Source: Burkholderiaceae bacterium
GTDB lineage: Bacteria; Pseudomonadota; Gammaproteobacteria; Burkholderiales; Burkholderiaceae_C
Direction of reading: 5' to 3'
DNA length: 64,000 bases
Assembly (NCBI GenBank): GCA_919902775.1
Contig: CAKKRJ010000005.1
Location: 1-64,000 of the forward strand
The notes under the pieces were generated by a model. That model was not told where the DNA came from and ran no database searches. It worked only from the letters and a program-made list of their open reading frames with translations. The position numbers and the translations under genes are program-made. Below, piece by piece: positions 27,744-36,715 of this stretch. The first letter of the stretch is position 1. Each line of letters begins with the position of its first letter.

Positions 27744-28820
27744 ATGCGATTCATTTTCAAAACCCAATACAACCAGGACATCACGCTGGCCAAGCATGGC
27801 GGCCATGTCTTCTGGTACAGCTTGCTGGCGCTGTTCCTGATCACTGCCCCCTGGGTGGTGGCCGAGTACTGGTTGGCGCAATTGACCTTTGTGCTGATCT
27901 ACGCGGTGGTGGGCCTGGGCCTGATGCTGCTGGCTGGCTTCACCGGTTTGTTTTCCATGGGGCATGCGGCCTTTTTGGGCGTGGGGGCTTACACCGAGGC
28001 CGTCATGGTCAATGCCGGTGTACCGTTTCCGCTGGCGCTGGTGTGTGCCGGTTTGTTCTCGGCCATCGCCGGTGTGGTGGTGGGTTTGCCCGCACTGCGC
28101 GTGAAAGGTATTTACCTGGGCATGGCCACCTTGTCGTTTGGCTTCATCGTCGAAGAAGGCATCGCCCGTTGGGAGCACATGACCGGTGGCAACGCCGGCC
28201 TGAGCGTCAACCCGCCCGCCATGATGGGCTGGACGCTGGACAGCACCGAAGCGTTTTATTTCCTGTGTCTGGTGGTGGCGGTGGGGGCCACGCTGGCCAT
28301 CCTCAACTTGCTGCGTTCGTCCACCGGGCGGGCTTTTGTGGCGATCCGGGATTCTGAAATTTCGGCGCAAAGCATGGGCATCCATCTGGCCCGCTACAAA
28401 ACCCTGTCGTTTGCCCTGTCGGCGGCGTTGGCCGGCATTGGCGGTGCCTTGTATGCGCACAAGATCCAATTCCTCTCGCCCGACCAGTTCAACATCATCC
28501 AGTCGATTGACTTGCTGTTGATGGTGGTGATTGGTGGTCTGGGCTCGGTGCACGGCGCGTTTTTGGGTGCGATCTTCCTGATCGTCATGCCGCAGCTGAT
28601 TGCCATGGGCAAGGACTTCTTGCCGGCCGCCATTGGCGGTGCGACCGGGCTGCAAGGCACGGTCTACGGCATCGTGCTGATCGCCTTTGTGTTGTTTGAG
28701 CCCATGGGTTTGTACGGCCGCTGGCTCAAGGTGCGCACCTGGTTCCAGCTGTTTCCGTTTTACCGCCGTGGCCTGTTCAAACGTCAGAAATCCTTCCAGA
28801 AGTCGGACCGCCTCAAATGA
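27744..28820 (+). CDS. livM: branched-chain amino acid-type ABC transporter permease LivM
   Basis: 358 residues. Second permease, with N-terminal cytosolic stretch then about nine helices. FTGLFSMGHAAFLGVGAY, LRVKGIYLGMATLSFGFI, GRAFVAIRDSEISAQSMGI and GGLGSVHGAFLGA are classical LivM. The basic C-terminus (FKRQKSFQKSDRLK) overlaps the livG start by ATGA. Confidence 0.93.
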   Translation: MRFIFKTQYNQDITLAKHGGHVFWYSLLALFLITAPWVVAEYWLAQLTFVLIYAVVGLGLMLLAGFTGLFSMGHAAFLGVGAYTEAVMVNAGVPFPLALVCAGLFSAIAGVVVGLPALRVKGIYLGMATLSFGFIVEEGIARWEHMTGGNAGLSVNPPAMMGWTLDSTEAFYFLCLVVAVGATLAILNLLRSSTGRAFVAIRDSEISAQSMGIHLARYKTLSFALSAALAGIGGALYAHKIQFLSPDQFNIIQSIDLLLMVVIGGLGSVHGAFLGAIFLIVMPQLIAMGKDFLPAAIGGATGLQGTVYGIVLIAFVLFEPMGLYGRWLKVRTWFQLFPFYRRGLFKRQKSFQKSDRLK

Positions 28821-29647
28821 ACGACGACATCCTCCTTTCGGCTCAAAACCTGAGTGTCCGCTTTGGCGGTGTACTGGCCGTCAACAACGTCAGTTTCGAC
28901 GTCAAGCGCGGCGAAGTGTTCACCCTGATCGGCCCCAACGGCGCAGGCAAGACCACGGTCTTCAATCTGATCAGCCGCATCTACACCCCCACCACGGGCG
29001 TGATCGACTACGCAGGCCCCAAGGGCACGCTGCGCCTGACCGACCAGCCTGCGCACAACATCGCCGGGCTGGGCATTGCGCGCACCTTCCAGAACATCGA
29101 GTTGTTCGAGCACGCCACCGTGCTGCAAAACCTGTTGATCGGTCGGCACACCCACCGCAAAACGGGTTTGTGGAGTGAGATGTTTTTCAGCGCAGCAACC
29201 CGCGCAGCCGAGATCGAGGCGAGAGAGAAGGTCGAAGAAGTCATCGACTTCCTCGACCTGCAACACCACCGCGATGCGATGGTGGCCGGCTTGCCCTATG
29301 GCGTGCGCAAGGTGGTCGAGCTGGCGCGTGCCCTGTGCACCGAGCCCAAGCTGCTCTTGCTGGACGAGCCCTCGTCGGGCCTGAACGTGGAAGAAACCGA
29401 GGACATGGCTTTTTGGATCTCTGACATCCAAAACGAGTTGGGTATTTCGGTGCTCATGGTTGAGCACGACATGGGCCTGGTGTCCAAAGTGTCCGACCGC
29501 GTGCTGGCCATGAGCCAGGGCCAAGAGCTGGCAACCGGAACGCCCAGCGAGGTGCAAAGCGACCCAGGTGTCATCGAGGCCTATCTGGGATCGGTGGACG
29601 ATGTGTCCAGCCTGCGCCGTGAAAACTATAAAACGGAGGCCGCATGA
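28817..29647 (+). CDS. livG: ABC transporter ATP-binding protein LivG
   Basis: 276 residues. Walker A GPNGAGKTT, Q-loop FQNIELFEHATVLQN, a variant signature YGVRKVVELARAL in place of LSGGQ as usual for LivG, Walker B LLLLDEPSSGLN and VEHDMGLV. Drives import together with LivF. ATGA overlaps at both ends show translational coupling with livM and livF. Confidence 0.95.
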   Translation: MNDDILLSAQNLSVRFGGVLAVNNVSFDVKRGEVFTLIGPNGAGKTTVFNLISRIYTPTTGVIDYAGPKGTLRLTDQPAHNIAGLGIARTFQNIELFEHATVLQNLLIGRHTHRKTGLWSEMFFSAATRAAEIEAREKVEEVIDFLDLQHHRDAMVAGLPYGVRKVVELARALCTEPKLLLLDEPSSGLNVEETEDMAFWISDIQNELGISVLMVEHDMGLVSKVSDRVLAMSQGQELATGTPSEVQSDPGVIEAYLGSVDDVSSLRRENYKTEAA

Positions 29648-30432
29648 ACACCGCCGTGAACGACGACATCGTCCTCAAACTTCTCAACGTCGAAAGCGCC
29701 TATGGTCCGATCAAGGCCATTCGGGGCGTGAGCCTGCAGGTCAAAAAAGGCGAAATCGCCACCGTGCTCGGCTCCAATGGCGCGGGCAAGACCACCATTT
29801 TGAAGACCATCAGCGGCATCATTGATCCGCGCAAGGGCTCGGTCGAATTCAAAGGCCAGAACATCACTGCGATAGACCCGGCGCTCATCGTGCAACGTGG
29901 CCTGATGCACGTGCCCGAGGGCCGCGAGGTCTTTCCGTTGCTGTCCATCCGTGACAACCTGCTGATGGGGGCCTTCACCCGCAACGACCGCGATGGTGTG
30001 GCGCGCGACATGGAGGCGGTGTTCAACTATTTCCCGATCCTGCGTGAGCGTGCCGCACAAGATGCGGGCTTGCTCTCGGGTGGTCAGCAGCAGATGCTGG
30101 CCATCAGCCGCGCGCTCATGGCCAACCCCGATCTGATCTTGCTGGACGAACCCAGTCTGGGCCTAAGTCCAAAGCTGACCAAGGAGATTTTTGAGATCGT
30201 GGTGCGCATCAACCGCGAACGCGGCACCACCCTCTTGCTGGTCGAGCAAAACGCCAACATGGCGCTCAATGCATCGGACTACGGCTATGTGCTGGAAAAC
30301 GGCCGCATCGTGATGGAAGACACCTGTGCCCGACTGCGTGAAAAGGACGACATCAAGGAGTTCTATCTGGGCATGAAGGAAGAGGGCGTGCGCGCCGATC
30401 GCCGCTGGAAAAAGAAGAAAACCTGGAGATAA
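29644..30432 (+). CDS. livF: ABC transporter ATP-binding protein LivF
   Basis: 262 residues, slightly longer than the usual ~235-240 because of a basic tail (GVRADRRWKKKKTWR). Walker A GSNGAGKTT, signature LLSGGQQQMLAISRAL, Walker B LILLDEPSLGLSP, VEQNANMALN. Partner of LivG. Ends three bases before the acyl-CoA ligase gene. Confidence 0.95.
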   Translation: MNTAVNDDIVLKLLNVESAYGPIKAIRGVSLQVKKGEIATVLGSNGAGKTTILKTISGIIDPRKGSVEFKGQNITAIDPALIVQRGLMHVPEGREVFPLLSIRDNLLMGAFTRNDRDGVARDMEAVFNYFPILRERAAQDAGLLSGGQQQMLAISRALMANPDLILLDEPSLGLSPKLTKEIFEIVVRINRERGTTLLLVEQNANMALNASDYGYVLENGRIVMEDTCARLREKDDIKEFYLGMKEEGVRADRRWKKKKTWR

Positions 30433-30435
30433 GAG

Positions 30436-32292
30436 ATGAGCAACCTCTGGGACGTCACGGGCATCGCGCCCAACAAAAACAGCGTCATGGCGGGCGAGAC
30501 CATCCCCGCGATTTTCTGGAACGCGGTGGCTGTGCGCGGCCCCAAGGTCTGGATGCGACAAAAAGAGCTGGGCATCTGGCGCAGCTGGACCTGGAACGAA
30601 ACCGCCCAGGCCGTGCGCGAGATCGGCCATGGCCTGATGTCCTTGGGTTTTGAGGCTCACCACACCGCCTCGATCCTGTCGAACACCAACATCGAATGGG
30701 TTTTGTGCGATCTGGCCGTGCTGAGCGCTGGCGGTGTATCCAACGGCATCTACCCCACCGATGCGGCCGACCAGGTGCATTACCTGAGTGAAGACTCGGG
30801 CACGTCCGTGCTGTTTGTCGAAGACGATGAGCAACTCGACAAGGCCTTGGAGGTGCGCGAGAAGTTGCCGTTGCTGAAAAAAATCGTCGTGTTCGACATG
30901 GACGGTCTGCGCGATTTCCATGACCCGCAGGTGATCAGCCTGGATGATTTGAGCGCCTTGGGACGTGCACATCTGAAGGCCCATCCCGACATGCTCACGC
31001 AGCGCACGCAAGCTTGCCAGCAAGAAGACCTGGCCATCTTGGTCTACACCTCGGGCACCACCGGCAAGCCCAAGGGGGCCATGCACAGCCACCGTGGTCT
31101 GGTTCACAGCGTGCGTGGCTACAACATGCTGATCGTGCGTGACGAGACCGATGAGTGCATGTGTTTTCTGCCTTTGTGCCACATCGCCGAACGCATGGGC
31201 GGCGAGTATTTTTCGCTCTACACCGGTGCCAAACTGAACTTTGTCGAGAACCCCGAGACCGTGCCCGAGAACGTGCGCGAGATCGCACCCACGGTATTCA
31301 CCGCTGTGCCGCGCGTCTGGGAGAAGTTCTATTCTGGGGTGATGATCGCGCTCAAGGAGGCCGGGCGTTTTCAGCAAGCCGTTTACGGCTGGGCCATTGG
31401 GGTGGGTCAGCAGGTGGCCGAGTTGGTGCTGGCGCACAAGCCTGTACCGGCCCATTTGAAGCTGCGATTTCATGTGGCGCGCTGGCTGGCGCTGAACAAT
31501 GTGCGCAAGATGATTGGCATCCACCGCGCGCGCTTTCTGGTCACCGGTGCAGCGCCGATCTCGCCCGATCTGGTGCGCTGGTATCTGGCCTTGGGTGTGC
31601 CCATGCTGGAAGTCTGGGGCATGACCGAGACCTGTGGCGCCGCCACCGGCGTGCCAGCTGACCGCATCAAGCCGGGCTCCATTGGCCCTGCGGCCGACTT
31701 CAACGAAGTGCGCCTGGACCCTGTGACCGGTGAGATCCTGGTGCGTGGCACCAACGTGTTCATGGGCTATTTGAACCTGCCTGAAAAAACCGCCGAGACC
31801 ATCGATGCGGACGGCTGGCTGCACACGGGCGATGTGGGCGTGGTCGACGAGGAAGGGTTTTTCCGCATCACCGATCGGATGAAAGACATCATCATCACGG
31901 CAGGGGGAAAGAACATTACCCCGAGTGAACTCGAAAACGAATTGAAATTCTCGCCTTACATCACCGATGCGGTGGTGATTGGTGACAAACGGGCTTACCT
32001 CACCGTGATCATCATGATCGATCAGGAAAACGTGGAGAAATTCGCACAGGACAACGATGTGCCTTTCTCCAACTACGCCAGCTTGACCCGTGCGCCCGAG
32101 GTGCAGGACTTGATCCAGAACGAACTTGAACGCGTGAACAAGAAATTTGCCCGCGTTGAGCAGATCAAGAAATTCTGGCTGCTGGAGACGCAACTCACTG
32201 CCGAAGACGAGGAGCTGACCCCCACCATGAAGCTCAAGCGCAAACTGGTTCAACAAAAATACGCGCCGCAAATCGAGGCGATGTACCGCTGA
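30436..32292 (+). CDS. long-chain fatty acid-CoA ligase-like AMP-binding protein
   Basis: 618 residues of the bacterial long-chain acyl-CoA synthetase group. Activates a carboxylic acid to its CoA thioester through an acyl-AMP. Motifs: VYTSGTTGKPKGAMHSH (P-loop), LEVWGMTETCG, LHTGDVG, FRITDRMKDIIITAGGKNI with the hinge and the C-terminal lysine region near TMKLKRKLV. It sits between livF and livK, three bases after livF, so transport and activation of the same acid is a reasonable inference. Substrate not determinable by eye. Confidence 0.9.
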   Translation: MSNLWDVTGIAPNKNSVMAGETIPAIFWNAVAVRGPKVWMRQKELGIWRSWTWNETAQAVREIGHGLMSLGFEAHHTASILSNTNIEWVLCDLAVLSAGGVSNGIYPTDAADQVHYLSEDSGTSVLFVEDDEQLDKALEVREKLPLLKKIVVFDMDGLRDFHDPQVISLDDLSALGRAHLKAHPDMLTQRTQACQQEDLAILVYTSGTTGKPKGAMHSHRGLVHSVRGYNMLIVRDETDECMCFLPLCHIAERMGGEYFSLYTGAKLNFVENPETVPENVREIAPTVFTAVPRVWEKFYSGVMIALKEAGRFQQAVYGWAIGVGQQVAELVLAHKPVPAHLKLRFHVARWLALNNVRKMIGIHRARFLVTGAAPISPDLVRWYLALGVPMLEVWGMTETCGAATGVPADRIKPGSIGPAADFNEVRLDPVTGEILVRGTNVFMGYLNLPEKTAETIDADGWLHTGDVGVVDEEGFFRITDRMKDIIITAGGKNITPSELENELKFSPYITDAVVIGDKRAYLTVIIMIDQENVEKFAQDNDVPFSNYASLTRAPEVQDLIQNELERVNKKFARVEQIKKFWLLETQLTAEDEELTPTMKLKRKLVQQKYAPQIEAMYR

Positions 32293-32328
32293 CCGATTCT
32301 TTTTTACTACAACAGGAGACAAACCCCC

Positions 32329-33495
32329 ATGAAAATCAAACCCAGTCTGATCGCTGCGGCGATGGTGCTGACCGCAGGTAGCGCCATGGCCCAAACGCAA
32401 GGCGTTAGCAAAAACGAAATCGTCATCGGCTCCATCCAGGATTTGTCGGGCCCCTTGGCCGGCTTTGGCAAGCAGGTGCGCCTGGGCATGATGCTGCGCG
32501 TGGACGAGGCCAATGAGCAAGGCGGTGTGGGTGGCCGCAAGATCAAGCTGCTGGTCGAAGACTCGGGCTACGACCCGCGTCGCGCCGTGCTGGCCGCGCA
32601 AAAGCTGGTCAATCAGGACAAGATCTTTGCCATGGTGGCCCATATCGGCACGGCCCAGAACATGGCCGCCATGCCCGTGCAGTTCCAGAAAAATGTGGTC
32701 AACTTCTTCCCGGTGACCGCTGCGCGTGAAATGTACGAACCCTTCCACAAGCTCAAGTATTCTTTTGCCGCCACCTACTTTGACCAGATGCGCCAGGCTG
32801 TGCCTGCGCTCGTCAAGGAAAAGGGTGCCAAGCAAATTTGCACGCTGTACCAGGACGATGAATTCGGTCTCGAAGTGTTTCGCGGCGCTGAAGCCGGCTT
32901 GAAGGACGTGGGCATGCAGTTCGCCGAAGTCACCACCTACAAGCGCGGTGCGACCGACTTTGCTTCGCAGATGCAAAAACTGGCCTCGGCCAAGTGCGAC
33001 TTTGTGGTCATGGGCACCATCATCCGCGAAACCATCGGCGGCATTGCCACCGCACGCCGTTTGGGCTTCACCCCCACCTTTTTGGGTTCCAGCGCGGCCT
33101 ACACCGACTTGATCCACAAGTTGGGTGGCCCCACCATGAATGGCCTTTACGCCACCATGACGTCGCAGCACCCTTACCTGGACGAAGCTTCGCAGCCGAT
33201 TCGCTTCTGGGCCACCAAGTACAAAACCAAGTTCAACGAAGATCCCACCGTGTTCTCGGCCTATGGCTATGGTGCTGTGGACTCCTACTTGCGTGCGGTT
33301 GAAAAAGCCGGTGCCAACCTGACCACCGAAACCTTCATCAAGGCGATGGACACCATGAAGATCCCATCGGACATTTTTGGCAGTCCTGAGATGACCTTCA
33401 GCCCCACCAAGCGTTTGGGCAACAACATCTCGCGCATGTCGCAGATTCAGGATGGCCGTTGGAAAGTGGTTTCCGACTATCCGAAAGCCAAGTGA
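32329..33495 (+). CDS. livK: LivK-type periplasmic binding protein of the liv-like transporter
   Basis: 388 residues. Signal peptide MKIKPSLIAAAMVLTAGSAMA, then a type 1 periplasmic-binding fold: EIVIGSIQDLSGPLAGFGKQ, LLVEDSGYDPRRAVLAAQKL, MVAHIGTAQN, YDEA-like hinge regions. Captures the ligand for the LivHMGF permease. The family covers amino acids, short amides and aromatic or aliphatic acids. AGGAGAC ribosome site, 36 bases after the ligase gene; last gene before a strong terminator. Confidence 0.93.
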   Translation: MKIKPSLIAAAMVLTAGSAMAQTQGVSKNEIVIGSIQDLSGPLAGFGKQVRLGMMLRVDEANEQGGVGGRKIKLLVEDSGYDPRRAVLAAQKLVNQDKIFAMVAHIGTAQNMAAMPVQFQKNVVNFFPVTAAREMYEPFHKLKYSFAATYFDQMRQAVPALVKEKGAKQICTLYQDDEFGLEVFRGAEAGLKDVGMQFAEVTTYKRGATDFASQMQKLASAKCDFVVMGTIIRETIGGIATARRLGFTPTFLGSSAAYTDLIHKLGGPTMNGLYATMTSQHPYLDEASQPIRFWATKYKTKFNEDPTVFSAYGYGAVDSYLRAVEKAGANLTTETFIKAMDTMKIPSDIFGSPEMTFSPTKRLGNNISRMSQIQDGRWKVVSDYPKAK

Positions 33496-33513
33496 TCCTT
33501 GCAGCTTCGGCTG

Positions 33514-33560
33514 CATGAAAAAACCGCCACAGCCCGTGAGGGCCTGGCGGTTTTTTCATG
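33514..33560. terminator. bidirectional terminator between livK and the atu-like operon
   Basis: Perfect 16-bp outer arms: CATGAAAAAACCGCCA (33514-33529) and TGGCGGTTTTTTCATG (33545-33560), with an inner GCCC/GGGC pairing. The A run and T run flanking the stem allow termination in both directions, serving the converging livH-livK and atu-like operons. Confidence 0.92.
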
Positions 33561-33569
33561 GGACGCGCT

Positions 33570-34739
33570 TCAAATGCCCAGCTGTTTCGCCGCCAGCTCT
33601 TTCATGATTTCTTCGGCGCCGCCGCCGATCATCATCACCTTCACTTCGCGGTAGACCCGCTCGCTCACCGTGCCGCGCATGAAGCCCATGCCGCCCAGCA
33701 TCTGCACGGCGGCGTCGGCGCAAAACTGCAGGGTCTGGGTGGCGTGGTTTTTCAAGAGACACACTTGGGCCACCCACGCGGCATCGGTTTGATTCGCATC
33801 GGCTTGTTGTGTCACCGCATCCACCCAGGCCTGGGTGGACGAGATGCGCATCTGCATGTCCATCAGTTTGTGGCGGATCACCTGGCGCTCAATCAAGGCC
33901 GTGCCAAAGGTCTGGCGCTGGCGTGCCCACGCCAAGGCTTCGTCAAAACAGGCCTGGGCAAACCCCAGCGCCATGGCCGACATGGCCAGGCGTTCACCGT
34001 TGAAGTTGCCCATGATCATGCGAAAGCCCGTGCCTTCTTCGCCGAGGCGATAACGCTGAGGCACGCGCACGCCATCAAAGCGCAGCTGCGCGGTGTCAGA
34101 GCTGTGCCAGCCCATCTTGTGCAGGCGGGTGCGCGAGATGCCGGGTGTGCCTGGAGGCACCACGATCAGCGAGATGCCGCTGGCCCCCTTGCTGGCGGGG
34201 TCGGTGCGCACCGCCAACGTGATCCAGTCGGCGCGCAAGCCCGAGGTGATGAAGACCTTTTCGCCATCGATCACATAGTCAGCGCCCTCGGCACGCGCGG
34301 TGGTGCGCAAGCTGGCCACGTCCGAGCCGCCGCCAGACTCGGTGATGGCCAGGGCGGCGATTTGCTCACCCCGCAGCACGGGCGGCACCACTTCGGCTTG
34401 AAGCTCGGCGCTGCCATGCGCCATGACGGGGGGCAGGCCGATGTTGAGTGAAAACAGGCTGGCCATCACGCCACCACTGCCGCCATAGCGCGCCAGGGTT
34501 TGCGACATCGCATTGCGTGCGCACCAGGGCGCGGGTGTGCCGCCCAAATGCGCCGGGTAGCCCAGGCCCAGCAAGCCCAGCTGGGCAGCTTCGGTGTAGA
34601 GCGATCGGTCAAACTGACCGGCCTCTTCCCAGGCTGGCACATGGGGTGCGACGGCTTGTTTGGCAAAGCGCTCCACCGTGGCTTGCAGGCTTTGCAGGTC
34701 CTCAGCGGTGAATTCAGGTGTGAAATCAGCGGTGTTCAT
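33570..34739 (-). CDS. acyl-CoA dehydrogenase (last gene of atu-like operon)
   Basis: 389 residues. FAD-dependent alpha,beta-dehydrogenation of an acyl-CoA. ALAITESGGGSDVASLRT and VFITSGLRADWITLAVRT are the FAD/substrate signatures; the catalytic base is probably the glutamate in IGGGAEEIMKEL near the C-terminus. The ATG at 34739 overlaps the atuF-like stop (ATGA). An ATG five codons upstream is open too. It occupies the place of atuG in Pseudomonas, where a short-chain dehydrogenase gene is found instead. Confidence 0.9.
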   Translation of the reverse strand: MNTADFTPEFTAEDLQSLQATVERFAKQAVAPHVPAWEEAGQFDRSLYTEAAQLGLLGLGYPAHLGGTPAPWCARNAMSQTLARYGGSGGVMASLFSLNIGLPPVMAHGSAELQAEVVPPVLRGEQIAALAITESGGGSDVASLRTTARAEGADYVIDGEKVFITSGLRADWITLAVRTDPASKGASGISLIVVPPGTPGISRTRLHKMGWHSSDTAQLRFDGVRVPQRYRLGEEGTGFRMIMGNFNGERLAMSAMALGFAQACFDEALAWARQRQTFGTALIERQVIRHKLMDMQMRISSTQAWVDAVTQQADANQTDAAWVAQVCLLKNHATQTLQFCADAAVQMLGGMGFMRGTVSERVYREVKVMMIGGGAEEIMKELAAKQLGI

Positions 34740-36715
34740 GTGGGATCTTTCCATTGCACCAACACTTGGCCGGGGCTCACTTGCTGTCCCACGCTCACCG
34801 AGATGCTGTGCACCACCGCATCACGCGGGGCACACAAAATGTGTTCGAGCTTCATGGACTCGATCACCAACACGGCATCGCCTTGCTTGACGCTGCTGCC
34901 TTCATGGGCGTGCAGTGCGATCAGCTTGCCGTTGAAAGGCGCGCGAAGAGACTGCGCGGCCTGTGCGCTGGCACCTGTGCTGGGTGCGCTGTGACTTTGA
35001 TGGCTCAGCCACATCTCAAAGCACGCGGGGCCTTGCAGTTGCACATGCCAGGGCGCCGTGGTGTTGCTTGGGCAGGCCACCGCACGGGCTTGCCAGTGGC
35101 TGCCGTTCAGTTCGATGTGCAGCAACTCAGCGCTGTGGTGCACGCGGGCCAGGTGCGTGGCGGCGTCCGTTTGAATGCGCACTTTCCCTTGGCCCAGCTC
35201 TTGCAGGCTCAGCGAGAAGACCACATCGCCCAGGCCCATGCGCACTGGCCGCGTGAACGGGCTGGGCATCGCGGCTGCGGGTGCTTGGCTCGCGTAGAGC
35301 ACGGCCAGCGCGGCCACGCTGCGTGCATCGCCATGGGCTTGCAGGCTTTCGCGCACCGCATCGGCGTGCTCGGCCAAAAACGGGATCAAGGCCTGGCCCG
35401 CTTGGAACACCGGATGCTGCAAACAGGCGGCCAGAAACGCGCGGTTGGTGGGCAGGCCCAGCACGGCGGTTTGGTTCAGGCCGGTGCTCAGGCGGGCGAT
35501 GGCTTCAGCGCGCGTGGACGCGTGGGCAATCAGCTTGCCCAGCATCGCGTCGTAGTGAGGCGTGACCACCGTGCCCACTTGCAGTGCATGGTCAAAGCGC
35601 AAACCCTCGGGTTCGGCGAAGGCTTGCACCGTGCCGGTTTGGGGTGTGAAGTGTTCGTCTTCGGCGCACAGGCGCACTTCGATGGCGTGGCCTTGCAGAC
35701 GCACATCGGCTTGCGCCAGCGGCAGCGCTTCGCCGCGTGCGATGCGCAGCTGCCACTCGACCAGATCCAGCCCCGTGAGCATCTCGGTCACCGGGTGCTC
35801 CACCTGCAAGCGGGTGTTCATCTCCATCAAATAAAAGGGCTTGTCGGCTTGCGCTTCATCCAGCAAAAACTCCACCGTACCCGCGCCCACATAGCCCGCC
35901 GATTGCGCCAGCGCGATGGCCGCTTGCCCGAGTTGCGCGCGCAGCGCAGGCGAGACGGCGGGGCTGGGCGATTCTTCGATGATCTTTTGGTGGCGGCGTT
36001 GCACCGAGCAATCGCGCTCACCCAGGTGGATGCAATGGCCTTGCGTGTCGGCCATGATCTGCACCTCGATGTGCCGGGGCCGCAGCAAGGCGCGTTCCAT
36101 CAGCAAATCGCCGTTGCCAAATCCGGCCAGCGCCTCAGAGCGGGCGCTGTGCAACGCGGGCAGCAGTTGCGCCATGTCGGTCACCAGGCGCATGCCGCGC
36201 CCGCCGCCACCGGCCACGGCCTTGACCATGAGCGGCAAGCCCAGTTGCTGCGCTTGCGCCATGAAGGTGGCGTCGCTTTGGTCTGCGCCCCAGTAGCCCG
36301 GCAGGCAGGGCACGCCGTGCGCCAAGGCCAGTGCTTTGGCGGCCGACTTGCTGCCCAGTGCGCGGATGGCGGCAGGCGGTGGCCCGACCCAGGTCAGGCC
36401 CGCATCGATCACCGCTTGGGCAAACTCGGCGTTCTCGCTCAGGAAACCATAACCCGGGTGCACCGCGTCGGCCCCGGTGGCGCGGGCGGCAGCCAGCAAT
36501 TTGTCGATGCGCAAATACGAGTCGGCCGACAGCGTGCCGCCCAAAGCGACAGCGGTGTCGGCCTCTTGCACATGCAGGGCATGGCGGTCGGGATCGGAAT
36601 GCACCGCCACGGTCTGGATACCCATGCGGCGGGCGGTGCGCATCACACGCCGGGCGATCTCACCCCGGTTGGCGATCAGCAGGCGGGTCACGCTGGAGCT
36701 GGGTGTGCCGGTCAT
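34736..36715 (-). CDS. atuF: biotin-dependent acyl-CoA carboxylase alpha subunit, geranyl-CoA carboxylase type
   Basis: 659 residues. Biotin carboxylase domain (about 1-450: RLLIANRGEIARRVMRTARR, VHPGYGFLSENAEFA, KAVAGGGGRGMR, MNTRLQVEHPVTEMLTG), a middle linker domain and a C-terminal biotinyl domain with VIESMKLEH (biotin lysine Lys622). Carboxylates biotin for transfer by the beta subunit. Gene order SDR-beta-ACAD-crotonase-alpha matches atuBCDEF, pointing to geranyl-CoA; methylcrotonyl-CoA specificity cannot be excluded. Start at 36715 overlaps the crotonase stop by ATGA. Confidence 0.8.
   Translation of the reverse strand: MTGTPSSSVTRLLIANRGEIARRVMRTARRMGIQTVAVHSDPDRHALHVQEADTAVALGGTLSADSYLRIDKLLAAARATGADAVHPGYGFLSENAEFAQAVIDAGLTWVGPPPAAIRALGSKSAAKALALAHGVPCLPGYWGADQSDATFMAQAQQLGLPLMVKAVAGGGGRGMRLVTDMAQLLPALHSARSEALAGFGNGDLLMERALLRPRHIEVQIMADTQGHCIHLGERDCSVQRRHQKIIEESPSPAVSPALRAQLGQAAIALAQSAGYVGAGTVEFLLDEAQADKPFYLMEMNTRLQVEHPVTEMLTGLDLVEWQLRIARGEALPLAQADVRLQGHAIEVRLCAEDEHFTPQTGTVQAFAEPEGLRFDHALQVGTVVTPHYDAMLGKLIAHASTRAEAIARLSTGLNQTAVLGLPTNRAFLAACLQHPVFQAGQALIPFLAEHADAVRESLQAHGDARSVAALAVLYASQAPAAAMPSPFTRPVRMGLGDVVFSLSLQELGQGKVRIQTDAATHLARVHHSAELLHIELNGSHWQARAVACPSNTTAPWHVQLQGPACFEMWLSHQSHSAPSTGASAQAAQSLRAPFNGKLIALHAHEGSSVKQGDAVLVIESMKLEHILCAPRDAVVHSISVSVGQQVSPGQVLVQWKDPT

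Noticed and set aside
30163..33516. Very long minus-strand open frame opposite livF, the ligase and livK (over 1,100 codons)
   Set aside because: It is the antisense of three well-conserved genes and its translation is His/Gln/Val-rich low-complexity text typical of GC-rich shadow frames.
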